Below are positions 23,641 through 34,949 of a stretch of DNA of 64,000 nucleotides, piece by piece; the stretch's first letter is position 1, and each line of letters starts with the position of its first letter. The translations under genes were made by a program, and so were the position numbers. The DNA is from Parnassius smintheus behrii (lineage: Eukaryota; Arthropoda; Insecta; Lepidoptera; Papilionidae), in contig JAUPFT010000004.1 in NCBI GenBank assembly GCA_036936625.1, positions 52,463,371 through 52,527,370 of the forward strand, written 5' to 3'. The notes under the pieces were generated by a model. It was not told the DNA's origin. It did no database searches and worked only from the letters and a program-made list of their open reading frames with translations.

Positions 23641-24355
23641 TTATTTATACAAATAAATGAAATTGAAGTGTCTGTTGGTAATGTCAGAATAACAGCTTTT
23701 TACTAAATGCATATAAAATTATATACGGTACTTATAAGTTATAACATGAAAACATTTTTTGAAATTTTTATCTCGCTCTCTGTCTGTTAACTGTCTGTGT
23801 GTTTGTTCCGGCTAATTTGATTGAAGTTTTTCGATGGAACTTTCACTTGCAGACAACTGATGTTATAAGGAGTAACTTAGGCTAGTTTTATATCAGGAAA
23901 AGGATTAAGGTTCCGCGCAAAAAAAATTAAAACCCATGAAATCCAATTATAATAAATTCACGCGGACAAAGTCTCGGGTAACAGCTAGTGATCTTATAAA
24001 GTTCTTCACGTAGACTGAAAAAAAATAACAAAACGCTGGAGCGACTAGAGACGGCTATTTGTCTAGTCGAGCGTCGTTTTGTACGACGTAATAATGTGCG
24101 GCAGCTTAACTTGCCAACATTTTGCCGAGAGAGAAACATAAAACTTGACCGTTCACGATGTCACTACTTTACCGAGAAAGTTCGAATTAATCTAACTCAG
24201 TATAGTTCGGCCAGCTATTATTTTGTTATTCTTTCAAGTTATCAACAGTATTACGTATTTAGTAACTATTATTTAATCTGTGGTACCTATGTATTGTTTA
24301 AATACATTTATTAAAATGACTAACTTGAATACTCTGCCTCAATATATATATAATG
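23641..24355. other. No recognised gene
   Basis: Includes a block (GTCTGTGTGTTTGTTCCGGC, 23790) similar to 36690-36710. Frames at 23927-24314 have no domain. Confidence 0.45.
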
Positions 24356-24360
24356 ATGCA

Positions 24361-24556
24361 GATATATGTTGCCAGTAATGACTTACGGATCTGAGACGTG
24401 GTCCTTCACTGCTGGCCGTAGGAGGACGCTCATAGATGGAGTGATGACCTGGTGAGACATGCAGGAAGTCGATGGATGCAGGTGGCTCAGGACCGTGCTT
24501 TGTGGCATTACTTGGGGGAGGCCTATGTTCATCAGTGGACTTGTGAAAAGCTGTAA

Positions 24557-24558
<2 letters not shown>
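24361..24558 (+). pseudogene. RTE-A 3'-end fragment
   Basis: It starts in the VMTYGSETWSFTAGR region, skips to the GWSDDLVRHA region through an internal deletion (near 24433), and ends with the RTE-A terminus (GGGGGAGGCCTATGTTCATC, then CTGTAATGAT) running into (AT)n. Confidence 0.8.

Positions 24559-24591
<33 letters not shown>
24559..24591. repeat. (AT)n microsatellite
   Basis: Uninterrupted AT dinucleotides between the RTE-A and LINE-B 3' fragments. It may be an extension of the RTE-A tail. Confidence 0.9.
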
Positions 24592-24594
<3 letters not shown>

Positions 24595-25028
24595 GAACGT
24601 GTCAAAACAGGCACGTATGGTAATTCATAATGCTGTGTTAGTCCCTACTTTAACGTATGGTAGTGAAAGCTGGGTGTGGCAGAAGAAGCACGAAAGTAGA
24701 ATAAATGCTGTAGAAATGCGGTCTTTAAGGAATATGCTAGGGTTGAATCTGAATGACAGGGTGAGAAATTGCGTGATAAGAGATAAATGTGGTATGCAAG
24801 ATGATGTGACCAGGATTAAGAAAGGAATGCTTCGGTGGTTTGGTCACGTAGAAAGAATGAATGAGGAAAGAGTGACAAAGCAAATTTATATGGCAGATGT
24901 GAACGGCCGAGTCGGGAAGGGACGCCCTAGAAAAAAGTTTATCGACCAAATTGGCGATATTTTGAAAATGGGCCACGTTAGAAGTACCCTTAACCGACGA
25001 GCATGTGAGTAATTCTCAAATTTTAAAT

Positions 25029-25061
25029 AATGTAGCTTAATAAAATTTATTAAGCTACATT
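25029..25061. repeat. Hairpin near left transposon end
   Basis: AATGTAGCTTAATAAA and TTTATTAAGCTACATT are reverse complements around one or two central bases, 23 bases inside the terminal inverted repeat. Confidence 0.85.
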
Positions 25062-25376
25062 TACACTGTGTATTTTTATCGGAATCAGTATATATATATA
25101 GTTTTATCACTTGAAAACGGCTTGCCGATTTGGATGCATTTTTTGTTCGCTATTGTTAGGACAAGGATTGTATGAAGAAAAAAAAACTTCATAACCGCCC
25201 ATACGAATGCACAGTTATTGACCTATCATCATTTATTATTGGAATACTATGGTGTAATCATGCATCTCTTTTAATTGAATATAAAATACAATCACACGTT
25301 CTTAAAACATTATAAAACTTAACTCAGTTCAAGTTCAAAATGAAAATAACCAAAATCTAAATTACTTTTTGTCGAT

Positions 25377-25860
25377 TTAATCAAAATATGTATAATCTTC
25401 CATATTCATTAATTTAAATTCGTTGGGTTTTTCCTGTTTTTGAAGCTGTATTTCTTTAACAATTGAAACATAAGGAACAATGTCTCTATCTGTACGTTTC
25501 GGTACAATAAATTTCAAATTTTCTTTCCTGCTGACATTTTTATAAAAAAATATTGTGTACATGTTTGTATCAAAATCGATGTGTTTTATGACTCCAATAT
25601 AGTATTTCCAACATTTTTTTTTCATAATATCGGATTAAAACTGTTTCGCCGATGAATAGTTCTCCATCCACTCTGTCTTTCACTGGTTCACCTATTTCTA
25701 CACCTAAATTATTCTCAGTTCGATGTTGTAAAGCTTCGCTATTACAATTTTCTTCCCTTCTATCAATGTTGACAAATTCAAGGTTCTGTGTAATTGCATC
25801 TTCATCTTCCATTTTAAATGCTTTTGCTAACTTTTCTTTTTCAATTTTTTTTCCTTGACT
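25377..25860 (-). pseudogene. C-terminal part of transposon gene
   Basis: Two overlapping minus frames continue one protein across a single-base slip in a run of eight T (about 25615-25622): an upstream piece (25812-25570) with VDGELFIGETVLIRYYEKK and a downstream piece (25625-25377) with CWKYYIGVIKHIDFD, FIVPKRTDRDIVPYVS and a terminal NMEDYTYFD. The pattern G-x-x-V-L-V/I-R-Y...YIG.I followed by an F...P...D block resembles the beta-rich C-terminal module of the family to which the rest of this gene appears to belong. It was split from the N-terminal part by the LINE-C insertion. Function unknown. Confidence 0.6.
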
Positions 25861-27095
25861 TTTTTTTTTTTTTTTTTTTTTTTTTATAGAAGAGAGGGCA
25901 AACGAGCATGCGGCTCACCTGATGTTAAGTGACTACCGCCGCCCATGATCAACCGCAACACCAGGAGAATTGCGGGTGCGTTGCCGGCCCTTTAGAAAGG
26001 AGTAAGCTCTTTTCTTGAAGGTCCCCAGGTCGTATCGGTCCGGAAAAATCGCCGGTGATAAACTATTCCACAGAGAGGTTGTACGTGGAAGAAAGCTCCT
26101 TGTGAAACGTACAGTGGTGGACCGCCAAGCATCCAGATGGTGTGGATGGTATCGGGACGTTTGCCGTGTCGTGCGTTCACGAAATTTGGTGGCTGGGATT
26201 AATCCGAACAATTCCTCAGAGCACTCCCCGTGATAGATGCGATAAAATACGCAAAGAGATGCAACATCTCTTCGCAACGCCAGTGAATCGAGCCGATCGG
26301 AAAGCACTCGGTCGTCGACGATTCGAGCCGCTCTGCGCTGGATGCGGTCAAGTGGAAGGAGCTGGTACTGGGGAGCCCCAGCCCAGAGATGGGAACAGTA
26401 TTCCATGTGCGGTCGAACCTGCGCCTTGTAAAGTTGCAGGCGGTGTGCCGGCATGAAATACTGCCCCGCTCTGCTGAGCACGCCAAGCTTTTTAGAGGCC
26501 AATTTGGCCTTCCCTTCCAAGTGACCACGAAACTGCACGTCACTCGATATGTCGACGCCGAGGATTCCGATACTGGCTGATGCAACGAGGGGAGTGCCTT
26601 GAAACTGAGGGGATACGACAAAGGGGTTCTTTTTAGCGGTTAACGCGCAAACTTGTGTCTTCTGGGGGTTAAACTGGACTAGATTTAGTCGTCCCCAATC
26701 CGAGACTCTGTTCAGCAAAGACTCGACTTCAGACACAAGTTTGTCCCGGCACTCGGAGACGTTTTCCCGAGAAATATTGGCTCGGCCGGTGTAAAGAGCA
26801 TCACCAGTGCTGTCATCTGCATAGCAATGAATGTTACGGGTATGCAACATATCATTGATATGCAGAAGAAACAACGTTGGCGATAGCACGCAGCCCTGTG
26901 GAACACCAGCATTAATAGGCTTGCAATCGGAGCTTGCACCGTCTACAACGACCTTGATGCTCCGATCTGCAAGAAAGCTGGTGATCCAATCGCACAATTT
27001 CTCGGGAAGCCCATAGGAAGGGAGCTTCGAAAGAAGCGCTTTGTGCCAAACCCGATCGAAGGCCTTCGCAATGTCCAAACTAACTGACTTTCTTA
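25861..27095 (-). mobile_element. LINE-C 5'-truncated insertion with RT C-terminal half
   Basis: A poly-T at 25861-25885 marks the 3' end. The minus strand is open through the palm and thumb of a jockey/CR1-like reverse transcriptase: SLDIAKAFDRVWHKALLSKL, NAGVPQGCVLSPTLF, the catalytic YADD (HCYADDSTGDALYTG), NPQKTQVCALT, then HRLQLYKAQVRPHMEYCSHL and the LINE-C C-terminus ending VAVDHGRR. The start of the polymerase domain and the endonuclease are missing. Candidate target duplication: AAGTCA on the minus strand, next to the poly-A and before the SLDIA codons. This is one of the best-preserved LINE-C copies in the window. Confidence 0.85.
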
Positions 27096-27903
27096 TCGAT
27101 TGTTTCTTATTAGTTTCTCTTTCAGTTTCAGATTTTTGACTTTTTTTCCGATTGTTTCTTATTAGCTCTACTTCATCCAAATTCTGCAACAACATATTAT
27201 TTCTATGATGCTGTGGTATTTTTTGCACCTCTGGGCCGATTGTGTGCAGTTGCACCTTGGTGACTCCATACTCCACTTGTAAATTATCATCTTGATCAGA
27301 ACTGTGATCCTCATTCACTACATCAACTAGTTCGGAATCACTGTAAATACTAATATTGGTTTCAACAGATGTTGATGTATTGCTTAAAGATCTCGTCCAG
27401 CTTCTTATGCGTTTGATTCTTTCGTTTTTTTTGTCAATTTCATTACGCCTCTTTGGCAGATTTTGTCTTTTTTGTGTTGTTAAGATTTCAGATTTCTGAC
27501 GTAAGTCATGGCCCGTAGAAATATCAAAATCTTTATTGATAGATTTTAGTTGCAACGGCAATAAGGGAAGATCTTTGGGTGTAAGTTTGACTGATGATAA
27601 TATAGTAATCTTTTTCTTACTGTTACTTTTGGTACGATCATCTGCTGATAGTGCCGAGCTTGACTGTGTATTTTCTTCTCTTTTATGTTTAAGTCTCATG
27701 TTTTCTCGCTCATTTGTCTGCTGTGGCTGCACAAGATCATGCTGTTTCATGTCTTCTCCGCATACACATGGCTCGTTTTCATCACAAATACAGCTCAAAG
27801 TCTTGTAGTAAATTGTATGTTTATTTTGACGGTCATAAATTATCTGGTGCAATGTCATAGTTCCCTTTACAAGAACCACATCATTAGGAATCATTTGATT
27901 CAT
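25933..27903 (-). pseudogene. Chimeric 656-codon ORF: transposon gene fused to LINE-C RT
   Basis: One open frame joins two unrelated sources. Residues 1 to about 268 come from the gene of the DNA transposon: MNQMIPNDVVLVKGTMTL, a cysteine cluster (CICDENEPCVCGED), then a charged, Ser/Lys-rich region with repeated NKK/RNNRKKS motifs. Residues from about 270 onward (SVSLDIAKAF) are the LINE-C reverse transcriptase from its palm to its C-terminus, with YADD intact. The fusion is the accidental result of an in-frame insertion at about 27095. The N-terminal part is itself open further upstream (to about 28075) with no methionine needed. I do not expect a working protein, since the RT lacks its fingers. 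Confidence 0.75.
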
Positions 27904-28397
27904 CTGTTCAATATTTGTTTCGCTAACATAGTGTATTTCGACATTGACATTATCTAGTAAATAAGAATATGCTTCTTCAGCATTTGTGATGTCATGCCCA
28001 TAAGCTACATGCTGGTCAAGTTTCCTCTTTATTGCTCCGCCAACACCGTCAGCAGGGCCTTTTCCAATGGTCGATAGCGAGCAAATGTCGTGTAGGCTGC
28101 CCTACCTCCTTCAGCTCTGTGTTTGGTATGTAATCTTTGTATTGTATCCACCTGGTATCTTAGTTGTTTCTTTTCTTTATTTTTTGTTTTGAATTCTTGT
28201 TTCCCTGCTGTTGGTCGACTTATATCATCCCTGTTAAAAATCTTTGAAACTCCCTCATGTTTATGCGTCTGATAATTTAAGTCGATTCTGTCATCCTTAA
28301 TTTGCCTGTAAGTCCTAGACTGGGTGACATTTTTGCTATTACTTTATATTTTTTTATTGTCGTTCCAAGAGCTACTTGTTTAAGGACTCGTCTTTTC
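27904..28397 (-). pseudogene. Middle of the transposon gene, frameshifted and deleted
   Basis: Minus-strand translation in shifting frames gives, from the 5' side, HKHEGVSKIFNRDDISRPTA, GKQEFKTKNKEKKQLRYQVD, TIQRLHTKHRAEGG, AAYTTFARYRP, then abruptly IGKGPADGVGGAIKRKLDQ and AEEAYSYLLDNVNVEIHYV, which runs in frame into the ORF at 27903. Family members I remember carry a '...SYTTFCRxRPFWV' block, followed much later by a 'GHGKGxxDGxGG' block. Here the two are almost adjacent (near 28070-28085), so the central part has probably been deleted. Stops and at least two frameshifts are present. Confidence 0.65.
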
Positions 28398-29063
28398 TCA
28401 TGTATCAGCTTTTTTGTATTGTTGTTTTAATGAGTCTGTCAATGTGTTCAGTACTAGGAGTTTCTTTTTGACTTTCTCTTTTTCTTCTTCAGAGATTGAT
28501 GGTATTTCATCTAAAAACCTATTCGTTTTCGTCATTGGAGTTTCTTTGGTACGAGTGACAACCTCAGGTTTTTCAAATGTTGTAGTTGTCTGTACTAGAT
28601 GCGGCTGGGATACTATTTGTTGTTTCAGATCTGCTATTACGGCTTTGTAACGGTACAGCTGTCTCTTCAAATTTTTATTTTTTCTTTTTAACTCTTCATT
28701 TTCTGCTTTTAGTTCTTGTATTTTATCTTTTGTCTGATTTTTAGTGACGTTTTCGAGTTCTTGTATTTTATCTTTTGTCTGCTTTTTAATAACATTATCA
28801 GAAATAAATTGAGCTACATACGCGTCATTGGTAGACATTTTGGATTCTCTTCTATTATTTTGCTTTGCTCTTCTATCGTTTGCCTCTTTCCATTTTTTGC
28901 GCCGAAGGTTTCGCTCTTCTTCTGTTAATTCTGCAATTTTATTGTATTTTTTTTTCACTTTTTCAAGATGTTTAATCCCAAGTTCTTCATGTCTCCCCGG
29001 ATTTTGGGTTTTCAAGCGGTCCCTGTAACGCTTTTGCCTTTCGGAGTTGGTAAGTGGCGTGTC
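28398..29063 (-). pseudogene. Coiled-coil N-terminal exon of the transposon gene
   Basis: An open frame runs from a splice acceptor (TTTTGTTGCAG, exon from about 29063) to a stop at 28398. It begins TPLTNSERQKRYRDRLK, before the first methionine of the longest frame (29015), then a basic stretch with RNLRRKKWKEANDRRAKQNN, a heptad-rich coiled coil with a duplicated QTKDKIQEL motif and ENEELKRKNKNLKRQL, and a tail with PSISEEEKEKVKKKL. The 'PLTxxERQKRYRxR' start is the usual N-terminus of the family as I recall it. The acceptor implies an upstream exon that I could not locate. It may be a DNA-binding or multimerising part of a transposase. Role inferred. Confidence 0.65.
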
Positions 29064-29885
29064 TGCAACAAAAGTAAACTTTAAAAGACGTCCAGATATT
29101 AATTTTTATACCATCTACTATAATGTACCTAAAGTAATAAGCCACCGTGGGTGATAAATGAGGCAAACACATTTTTTTTTACTATAATCTTTGTGTGTAC
29201 AACAATTTATTGTTAGTGAGGAAATTGGAGACAAACACAAACCAAAAATATTACTATCGATTATCTTACTATCGATATTCTAATGTGCTGTAGCTTTATA
29301 GAAAACAATTTCGTTACGTAACGAAATGTAACTAAGTTGTACCCAAAAACTAACTTCAAAAATGTTTTTCATGACAACAAAATAATCTGTAGCACGAAAA
29401 CGTGAATAAATCACTAGATAAATGTAAAACACACATGTACCTTTTGAAACAACTTACCGGCAAAAAATTAAGTTTTCTTGTCAGAATAACGAAATTGTAA
29501 CTGAAGTTTAAAGCTGCGACTTTCACACATCAAGGCGGTCACTCGCGTCTCAATACGCCATGACAGTTTCGTTATCCACCAATCGGAATCGAGTCAATGC
29601 TGCCAACTGAATGGCATAAGTTGCGTTCAATAATCTTAAGAAATCATTGTAAAATAACGTTATGAAAATGTTTGATACTAAATTGCAAGAAACTTGTGAC
29701 AGGTAAATAACTATTAATTTGTATTAGAAATTTAGGAGATATAGTCCCTATTAGTAAAGATAATAAAATAGAACATAAATCCGTTGAGTTAAAAATGTGT
29801 AAATAAATCCATATCTACAAAAAAAACTATAAATCAAGTCGGAATCGAAATATTAAAGGCATACAGTGACATGATTATGTTTGTA
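29064..29885. other. Transposon 5' flank, no exon identified
   Basis: AT-rich; should contain the upstream exon and promoter of the minus-strand gene. Short repeated TAACGAAA/TTTCGTTA motifs occur near 29310-29330 and 29487. No start exon can be fixed. Confidence 0.35.
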
Positions 29886-30218
29886 TTCACAACGAAATCA
29901 AGGTTTTATTAAACATAACACTGGGCGTTTATTATATACAATAGAGCTAATGCACTCTCTATTCTGAAATAATAAGAATATCTTCTGATAGATGAAATAT
30001 AACATTTCAAAAATGAACAAGAAAATATATTTATTTTTTAAATATAAAAATTGCGACAAGCTTTTTTTCTCGAATTTACAATTTATCTGAGAATTACTCA
30101 TGTATGCGTAGATATATGGATGTAAAGGAGGCGAAAGAGGTATGTCAGGATCGTGCCAAATGGAAGTCCGTAGTCTCTGCCTACCCCTCTGGGTGACAGG
30201 TGTGAGTGTTTATGTTAT

Positions 30219-30219
<1 letters not shown>

Positions 30220-30273
<54 letters not shown>
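30220..30273. repeat. (TA)n microsatellite
   Basis: Uninterrupted TA run directly after the LINE-B 3' end. The Tyr-Ile-rich frames over it are artefacts. Confidence 0.95.
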
Positions 30274-30277
<4 letters not shown>

Positions 30278-31084
30278 ATCAATTGCTGTCCGTTAGTCCC
30301 TCAAAAACTCAAAAATCCAAACCAAACCAAAGACATCGTCCGCGTAGAATACATCACTTTGAATTCATTTTTTTTATATTATCTCGAAAACTATGTGCAT
30401 AATGGGATATAATATATATGATATATATGTAGTTATAATAAAAATTGAAGACCTACTTAAAAAGAAGTCCCTATCACTTAACACTCATAATTTTGTTGTA
30501 AAATGGTATTGATGTAAAAAAAATATTATGCATCAAATGACGTAGGTTTCAGGAACGAAAAACTACCACGACGGAGCGTACGGGTTCGAATCCTACAACA
30601 CCTGCAATAGGTCAACAGGTTTTTAGCTTTTTAGTATTCTAGCTCACAGCTGGCGCACAAATAAATAATTATTAATTTAATAATCTATACAAAAAATAAT
30701 ATTGAAGTGGTATGTTAGTAATATAATAATATCAGCCTTTTATTGAACTAAGGGGGGATTAGCATGACACTGAGACGTGGTTTGTCAATTCGGAATAACT
30801 ATCGTAATGGCTGACCGAGTCGTAATGAAACTTTACGAGTATATAGACAGCAATTTTCAAAAAATTGGAGTTATTTTTCCAGCGACTGGCCCCGTCTTGG
30901 CCTGGGTGGTTTTAATCATGTGGCGTTATTAAGATTGAATTACCAAAATTGACAATTTAATTACAGAACACCAATCATAACTTAAAACACACTAATAATA
31001 AAACAGATTTGTACTACTGACCACCTTAATTCGCAGTTGAATCGCTTTAAAGTATTATACATACATATATATATATTTCGCTGG
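30274..31084. other. No gene; weak tRNA-like trace
   Basis: GACGGAGCGTACGGGTTCG at 30569-30587 resembles a SINE B box. A block near 30690-30780 (ATATTGAAGTGG, then TTTTATTGAACTAAGGG) recurs diverged at 36600-36650. Confidence 0.4.
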
Positions 31085-31350
31085 TATAAGGAGGCACAGG
31101 CCTCTCCTCATTTCTGAGAGGATTTTAGGGCAAGGAAATGTCCGTCACGCTGCCCCAATGCGTGTCGACGGACTTCACATGTCTTCGAAATACTTTTTTC
31201 ATTATTTCTCAGACATGCCGGTTTCCTCACTATGTTTTCCTTTACCGCCGATCTTGCAATTAACAATTTCATTGGTGCCGGCGGGGATCGAACTCGGGTT
31301 GATCACGACTGTGAAATTTACGGCGAGCGCTTAACTCCTGAGCTATCACT
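31085..31350 (-). repeat. SINE-E copy
   Basis: Left end GGAGGCACAGGCCTCTCC, CTGAGAGGATTTTAGGGC, then TGTCTTCGAAATAC, TTTCATTGGTGCCGGCGGG and the head GCGCTTAACTCCTGAGC on the right. Confidence 0.85.
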
Positions 31351-32325
31351 GCTCTCATATGTTAAATGAAGGCTAAATACATATTATTATATGTTAAAAT
31401 CGACGCGAAGGGTGGAGTAAAGTGCGTGACTTTCATGACCCTGGCTCTCGAGTTTCGCTGACCTTTGTCATTTAGACGCGCCTTTTATGTCCCTCCAAAG
31501 AGCTCTACATTGGTAATTTGGTATACTCCAATTCTTTGTTTTTGTTATTAAAGTTTTATTCTTCACTTACGTAAGTAGATATTGCAATAATTCAATGAAT
31601 AACTTGTGTTTATACTTTAATCAATTTTGTTTTATTATGTTAGGTAGTTATAGTAACGGATTGTATCGTTTCAGACTTGAACGTTTGTTGAGGGCATTGT
31701 TTCTACTATTTATAGCCTCGTAACATGGCTTTGACCGTTGACATATTGATTGAAATCGTCCGTATTAAAGCAGAGGTTCCAAATTGTGCGCCGCTTTGCT
31801 GTCGCTAGAGAGCAAATAACGGCGCCGTGAGGCGCTTCTGTTTACCATTCCCCGAAAACTTAACTTAGGTATTCGCGGCTACAAAATAAATAATACAATC
31901 CGCGCACTGCGTACGTCACTCATTCGCCGATACGTACTTGCGCTCGAAAACGGATTCAAAACGAATGTCCAACTTTAAGTTCAAAAGCTCTAAGAATTCT
32001 TATTCCCTTAGGCCTATCTACCTAATATACCTACCTACAGTACCTTATTACGACTATCTAGAGCGCCGAAACAAAATACTAACCCTGTAAGTTCGCCGCG
32101 AGCTGAAAAGGTTTGGTCACCCCTGTAAGGTATTTATTGAAACTAGGCGTTGTCTAACGGTCAAAATTCGACCGTAATTCATAACAGTTTGTTTTATTAT
32201 AACACATGTTGTGTATAACTTTTAGCTTTCTCCACTCCTTCTTCATAATAAACTAACTATGCCGATTCTCACACCTCCGTTTAGCTTAAAAAGCGGTACA
32301 AAGTTATTCCTTTACGTATTAATGC
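31351..32325. other. No recognised feature
   Basis: Mixed AT-rich sequence with somewhat GC-richer parts near 31780-31970. No open frame or known repeat seen. Confidence 0.45.
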
Positions 32326-32329
32326 TACA

Positions 32330-33022
32330 ATTGAAACCAGTTTTTAGATAGAAGTTTTCCCTAGTTAAAACTAGTTTTCACTTAATGCCTTTGTTATAAC
32401 TAGAATTAACTAAATGTAGTTTTATAATTTCCAAAATATATTTAAAATCAGATGTAACAAATTAACTTATTCTCCATAAATTAGGTATATAGTCTCCCAT
32501 TAATGTGGGATAATCACAAAGACGAAAAAGTGGCAACATTGAACCTATATTGCAATATTCGATAGCTTTATTTTTTGCGGATTTTACGTTTATATGAAAA
32601 CATGAACTAAAACTTATGTGTGGAAAGTGATTCCGCTTGATTTGTTATTTTTTGTGACCTTGAATCGCATTCTTTCACTACACATTTTTGTCACGGATTG
32701 TTCGGCTCAACTATGTCGGCGTCAGCTTGAGCACTGAACTGACCTTAGCTAGGCATATGGCTGTGGCCATATGTGCAGTGGTAACGCTTTGGCGCGGTAA
32801 TTACTAATCTAGTGTAATCAATGGTATACAAAAAACTCAAAATCAATGAGTGTAACATATAAATCAATGCCTAGTTTTAACCAAAGCTCGGATTGACAGC
32901 TAATTTTATCTGAACATATATCAGTGGTAAATTCTAGTTTTGTCTAGGTATTTCTAGTTTTCACAAAGGCATTTAGTAAAAGCTAGGGAAAACGTGTTTT
33001 ATCTAAAAACGGGTTTTAACTG
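32330..33022. mobile_element. MITE with CTAGTTTTAA-type inverted repeats
   Basis: The left end (GAAACCAGTTTTTAGATAGA, TTTTCCCTAGTTAAAACTAG, TTAATGCCTTTGTTATAAC) is mirrored on the right (ACAAAGGCATTTAGTAAAAG, CTAGGGAAAACGTGTTTTAT, CTAAAAACGGGTTTTAACTG). The arms are about 85 bases and imperfect; the interior is non-coding. The target duplication is unclear. Confidence 0.7.
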
Positions 33023-33890
33023 TAACATATAATGAAATAATATGACTTTTAGGTATTATGTATGTAATCAATCTTGGCTTTTAAACTACGTATACTTTTC
33101 AAATTCCCCATATTATTCTTTTGCTATTTTTCTTTACGTTTTCCTATAATATGCAGTTATAAATTTATTATGCCTAATACGAATATACGCAGGTGTAATT
33201 GTAATTGACTATCTACTATATACACACTGCACCGCAGCAAAGCTACTGTTCTTTGTTAACTATGCGGGATCCACGAACACGGAATACAAGATATATTGTT
33301 CAAACTTGCCAACAAGTCCTAATAAGTCTTAGTCTGCAACTCGCTATGATTCTCTAAAGAGGAAACTTTCGTGCTCTGCAAACGAGCTGCGGAACGTCTC
33401 GGTGCATTTCAGTTTTCAATAAAGGGAAACAACCCGCGCTATAATCCACGGAACGTTTATTCACCTGCTGGGAGCGCAGTAGTTGATAACGAGGTTATAT
33501 GAAACAGTTTCAGGCGAAATTGCTCAGGGAATGTACTTCGGTGTCATAAAGTTTGGACGGAGCCGTCGGACAAGCAGCACCTGTGCAGCTTTGTATTATA
33601 TTACGTCCTAACAAGTTATGAACACGATACAACTTTGTTAGCTTTCAATTGTGTTACGATTGATTTATTGATCGTAAATTGAACGTAATTTTCGATTGGT
33701 ATCTTTCTCAATCTTTATCGAGTCTCAATATTTTGTTTGAATATGGTTCTTTGTATTAATTTATAAGTTCATTTTCATTAAGACAAAAAACCATTGAATC
33801 ATTCATGACAGCGCGGCAAATGTTCACTGCTTTGCATATGGCTCTATCATAGATTGCCTTTATCTATAAAATAAATATATGATATAGATA
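33023..33890. other. No recognised feature
   Basis: AT-rich DNA upstream of the host gene. It may hold upstream exons or regulatory sequence, but nothing can be fixed. Confidence 0.4.
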
Positions 33891-33892
33891 GT

Positions 33893-34020
33893 ATTAGCCA
33901 TAGTTGCCATGCTTGGCATGCAGGTTGGCAACCGCATTTGTTTTTTATTATTATTGTGTTGTTATCGGAAAGTTTTTCTGCCCAACTCCTGTTTCAGTTT
34001 CCCTCTGTCTGTCAGGGAAT
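33893..34020 (-). repeat. RTE-A 5' untranslated fragment
   Basis: GCCATAGTTGCCATGCTTGG, CAGGTTGGCAACCGCA, TCTGCCCAACTCCTG and TTTCCCTCTGTC match the RTE-A 5' end at 63080-63200. Confidence 0.7.
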
Positions 34021-34691
34021 AATATGGAGATAAAGGATTCTCTTGCGCCGCCACTATGCAGCACATGGCATAAATAAATAATCCGTCACATTACAAAACC
34101 AAAGATTTGAATAGTTAGATGCGCCTTCACCTTGAAAAGTGTGGCATTATTTTTGTATGTGTTCGTTTGCAGGACGTTGACGCACGCACACTAATGCAAT
34201 AGTGTCATCTTTTATTATCTTATAGAAATTGTGTATACTACTTTCTCTGTCGCTCAAATGAGCACTGATTGCGAATGATTGAGCTCACTCATTTGAAAAT
34301 GGACACATTTCCGAGTGGCCATACTATGGTAAGGGCGCATCTAATTATTTAAATCTTTGTACAAAACGAAGTTTATTCAAAGTTTCAATCTTAAACTATG
34401 GCTTAAGGAAAATCTTTTTAACGAAAGAAGTCCCCTTAGCTCCGGCACCACAATCTTCGAATCTACGCAAAAATTGACATTTTCTGTCCAACTCCATAAT
34501 TATTTCATATATTTAAGTACGCATGGTTTTTCTGGACTTCACGAAAAATATTCTAGTTTAAAATCTGAAAATAAGTCTAAACTACTATTTGTAATTAAAA
34601 TAAAACGAAAATTACATTCACAGAGAGTATATTAGAGTATATTACGAGTATATTATTATCACTTAATAAACTATGTGTTCGCAGGTTTACG

Positions 34692-34752
34692 ATGGACTGG
34701 AGGACTGTTTTAGTGGCGCTATCGTTGGTGTTTTATACAGAAGCATTCTCAA
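34692..34752 (+). CDS. Host secreted protein, exon 1 (signal peptide)
   Basis: ATG at 34692 opens 20 codons reading MDWRTVLVALSLVFYTEAFS, a classic short signal peptide: a charged start, a hydrophobic core and a small-residue cleavage region. It then reaches a strong donor, A|GTAAGT, at 34753. The split codon (phase 1) joins to exon 2 at 50073 to make Lys. Seven bases before the ATG lies a possible acceptor (TTCGCAG, ending 34684), so the 5' untranslated leader may be spliced from further upstream. The open frame is too short to stand out alone; its support is the phase match with the Cys-rich exon 15.3 kb downstream and the signal-peptide character. The main description is under exon 3. Confidence 0.75.
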
Positions 34753-34949
34753 GTAAGTATTAATACACATCACAATTTTAGGTATAATTTCGTAACAGAA
34801 CCCTGATAAAATCACTGCGAAAAATGCAATTTTATCCTGGTGAACTTTGTATGTCAATCCATTCTTTTGTTTGAAATATAATATATACCTCTATATTTAT
34901 ACATATGAATAAAATTGAATTTCTGTCTGTAATTTCGAAATCATCATCA

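Larger units (their letters stand above)
25006..30100. mobile_element. 5.1-kb DNA transposon, superfamily unassigned
   Basis: Terminal inverted repeats TGAGTAATTCTCA (25006-25018) and TGAGAATTACTCA (30088-30100) match perfectly over 13 bases. The host LINE-B sequence GCATG|TGTATG shows a TG duplication, or CATG at most if the right end is set two bases inward. Inside lies a decayed, apparently spliced minus-strand gene whose motifs occur in a family of uncharacterised, transposon-like animal proteins as I remember them. The left end also has a 33-base hairpin (25029-25061). I could not match the termini and target to a named superfamily. The element is inactive because the gene is broken. Confidence 0.75.
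24592..30217 (+). pseudogene. LINE-B fragment split by a DNA transposon
   Basis: The left part (24592-25005) has a continuous frame with VPTLTYGSESWVWQKK, MLGLNLNDRVRN, RWFGHVERMNEERV, GRVGKGRPRKKF and STLNRRAC. The right part (30101-30217) has MRRYMDVKEAKEVCQDRAK and WKSVVSAYPSG then TGA. This is the C-terminal end of an RTE-like non-LTR element, 5'-truncated. The frame is restored exactly (RRAC|MRRY) if the insertion at 25006-30100 is removed, so LINE-B is older than the transposon. Both outer ends abut (TA)n runs, so its own target duplication cannot be read. Confidence 0.85.
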
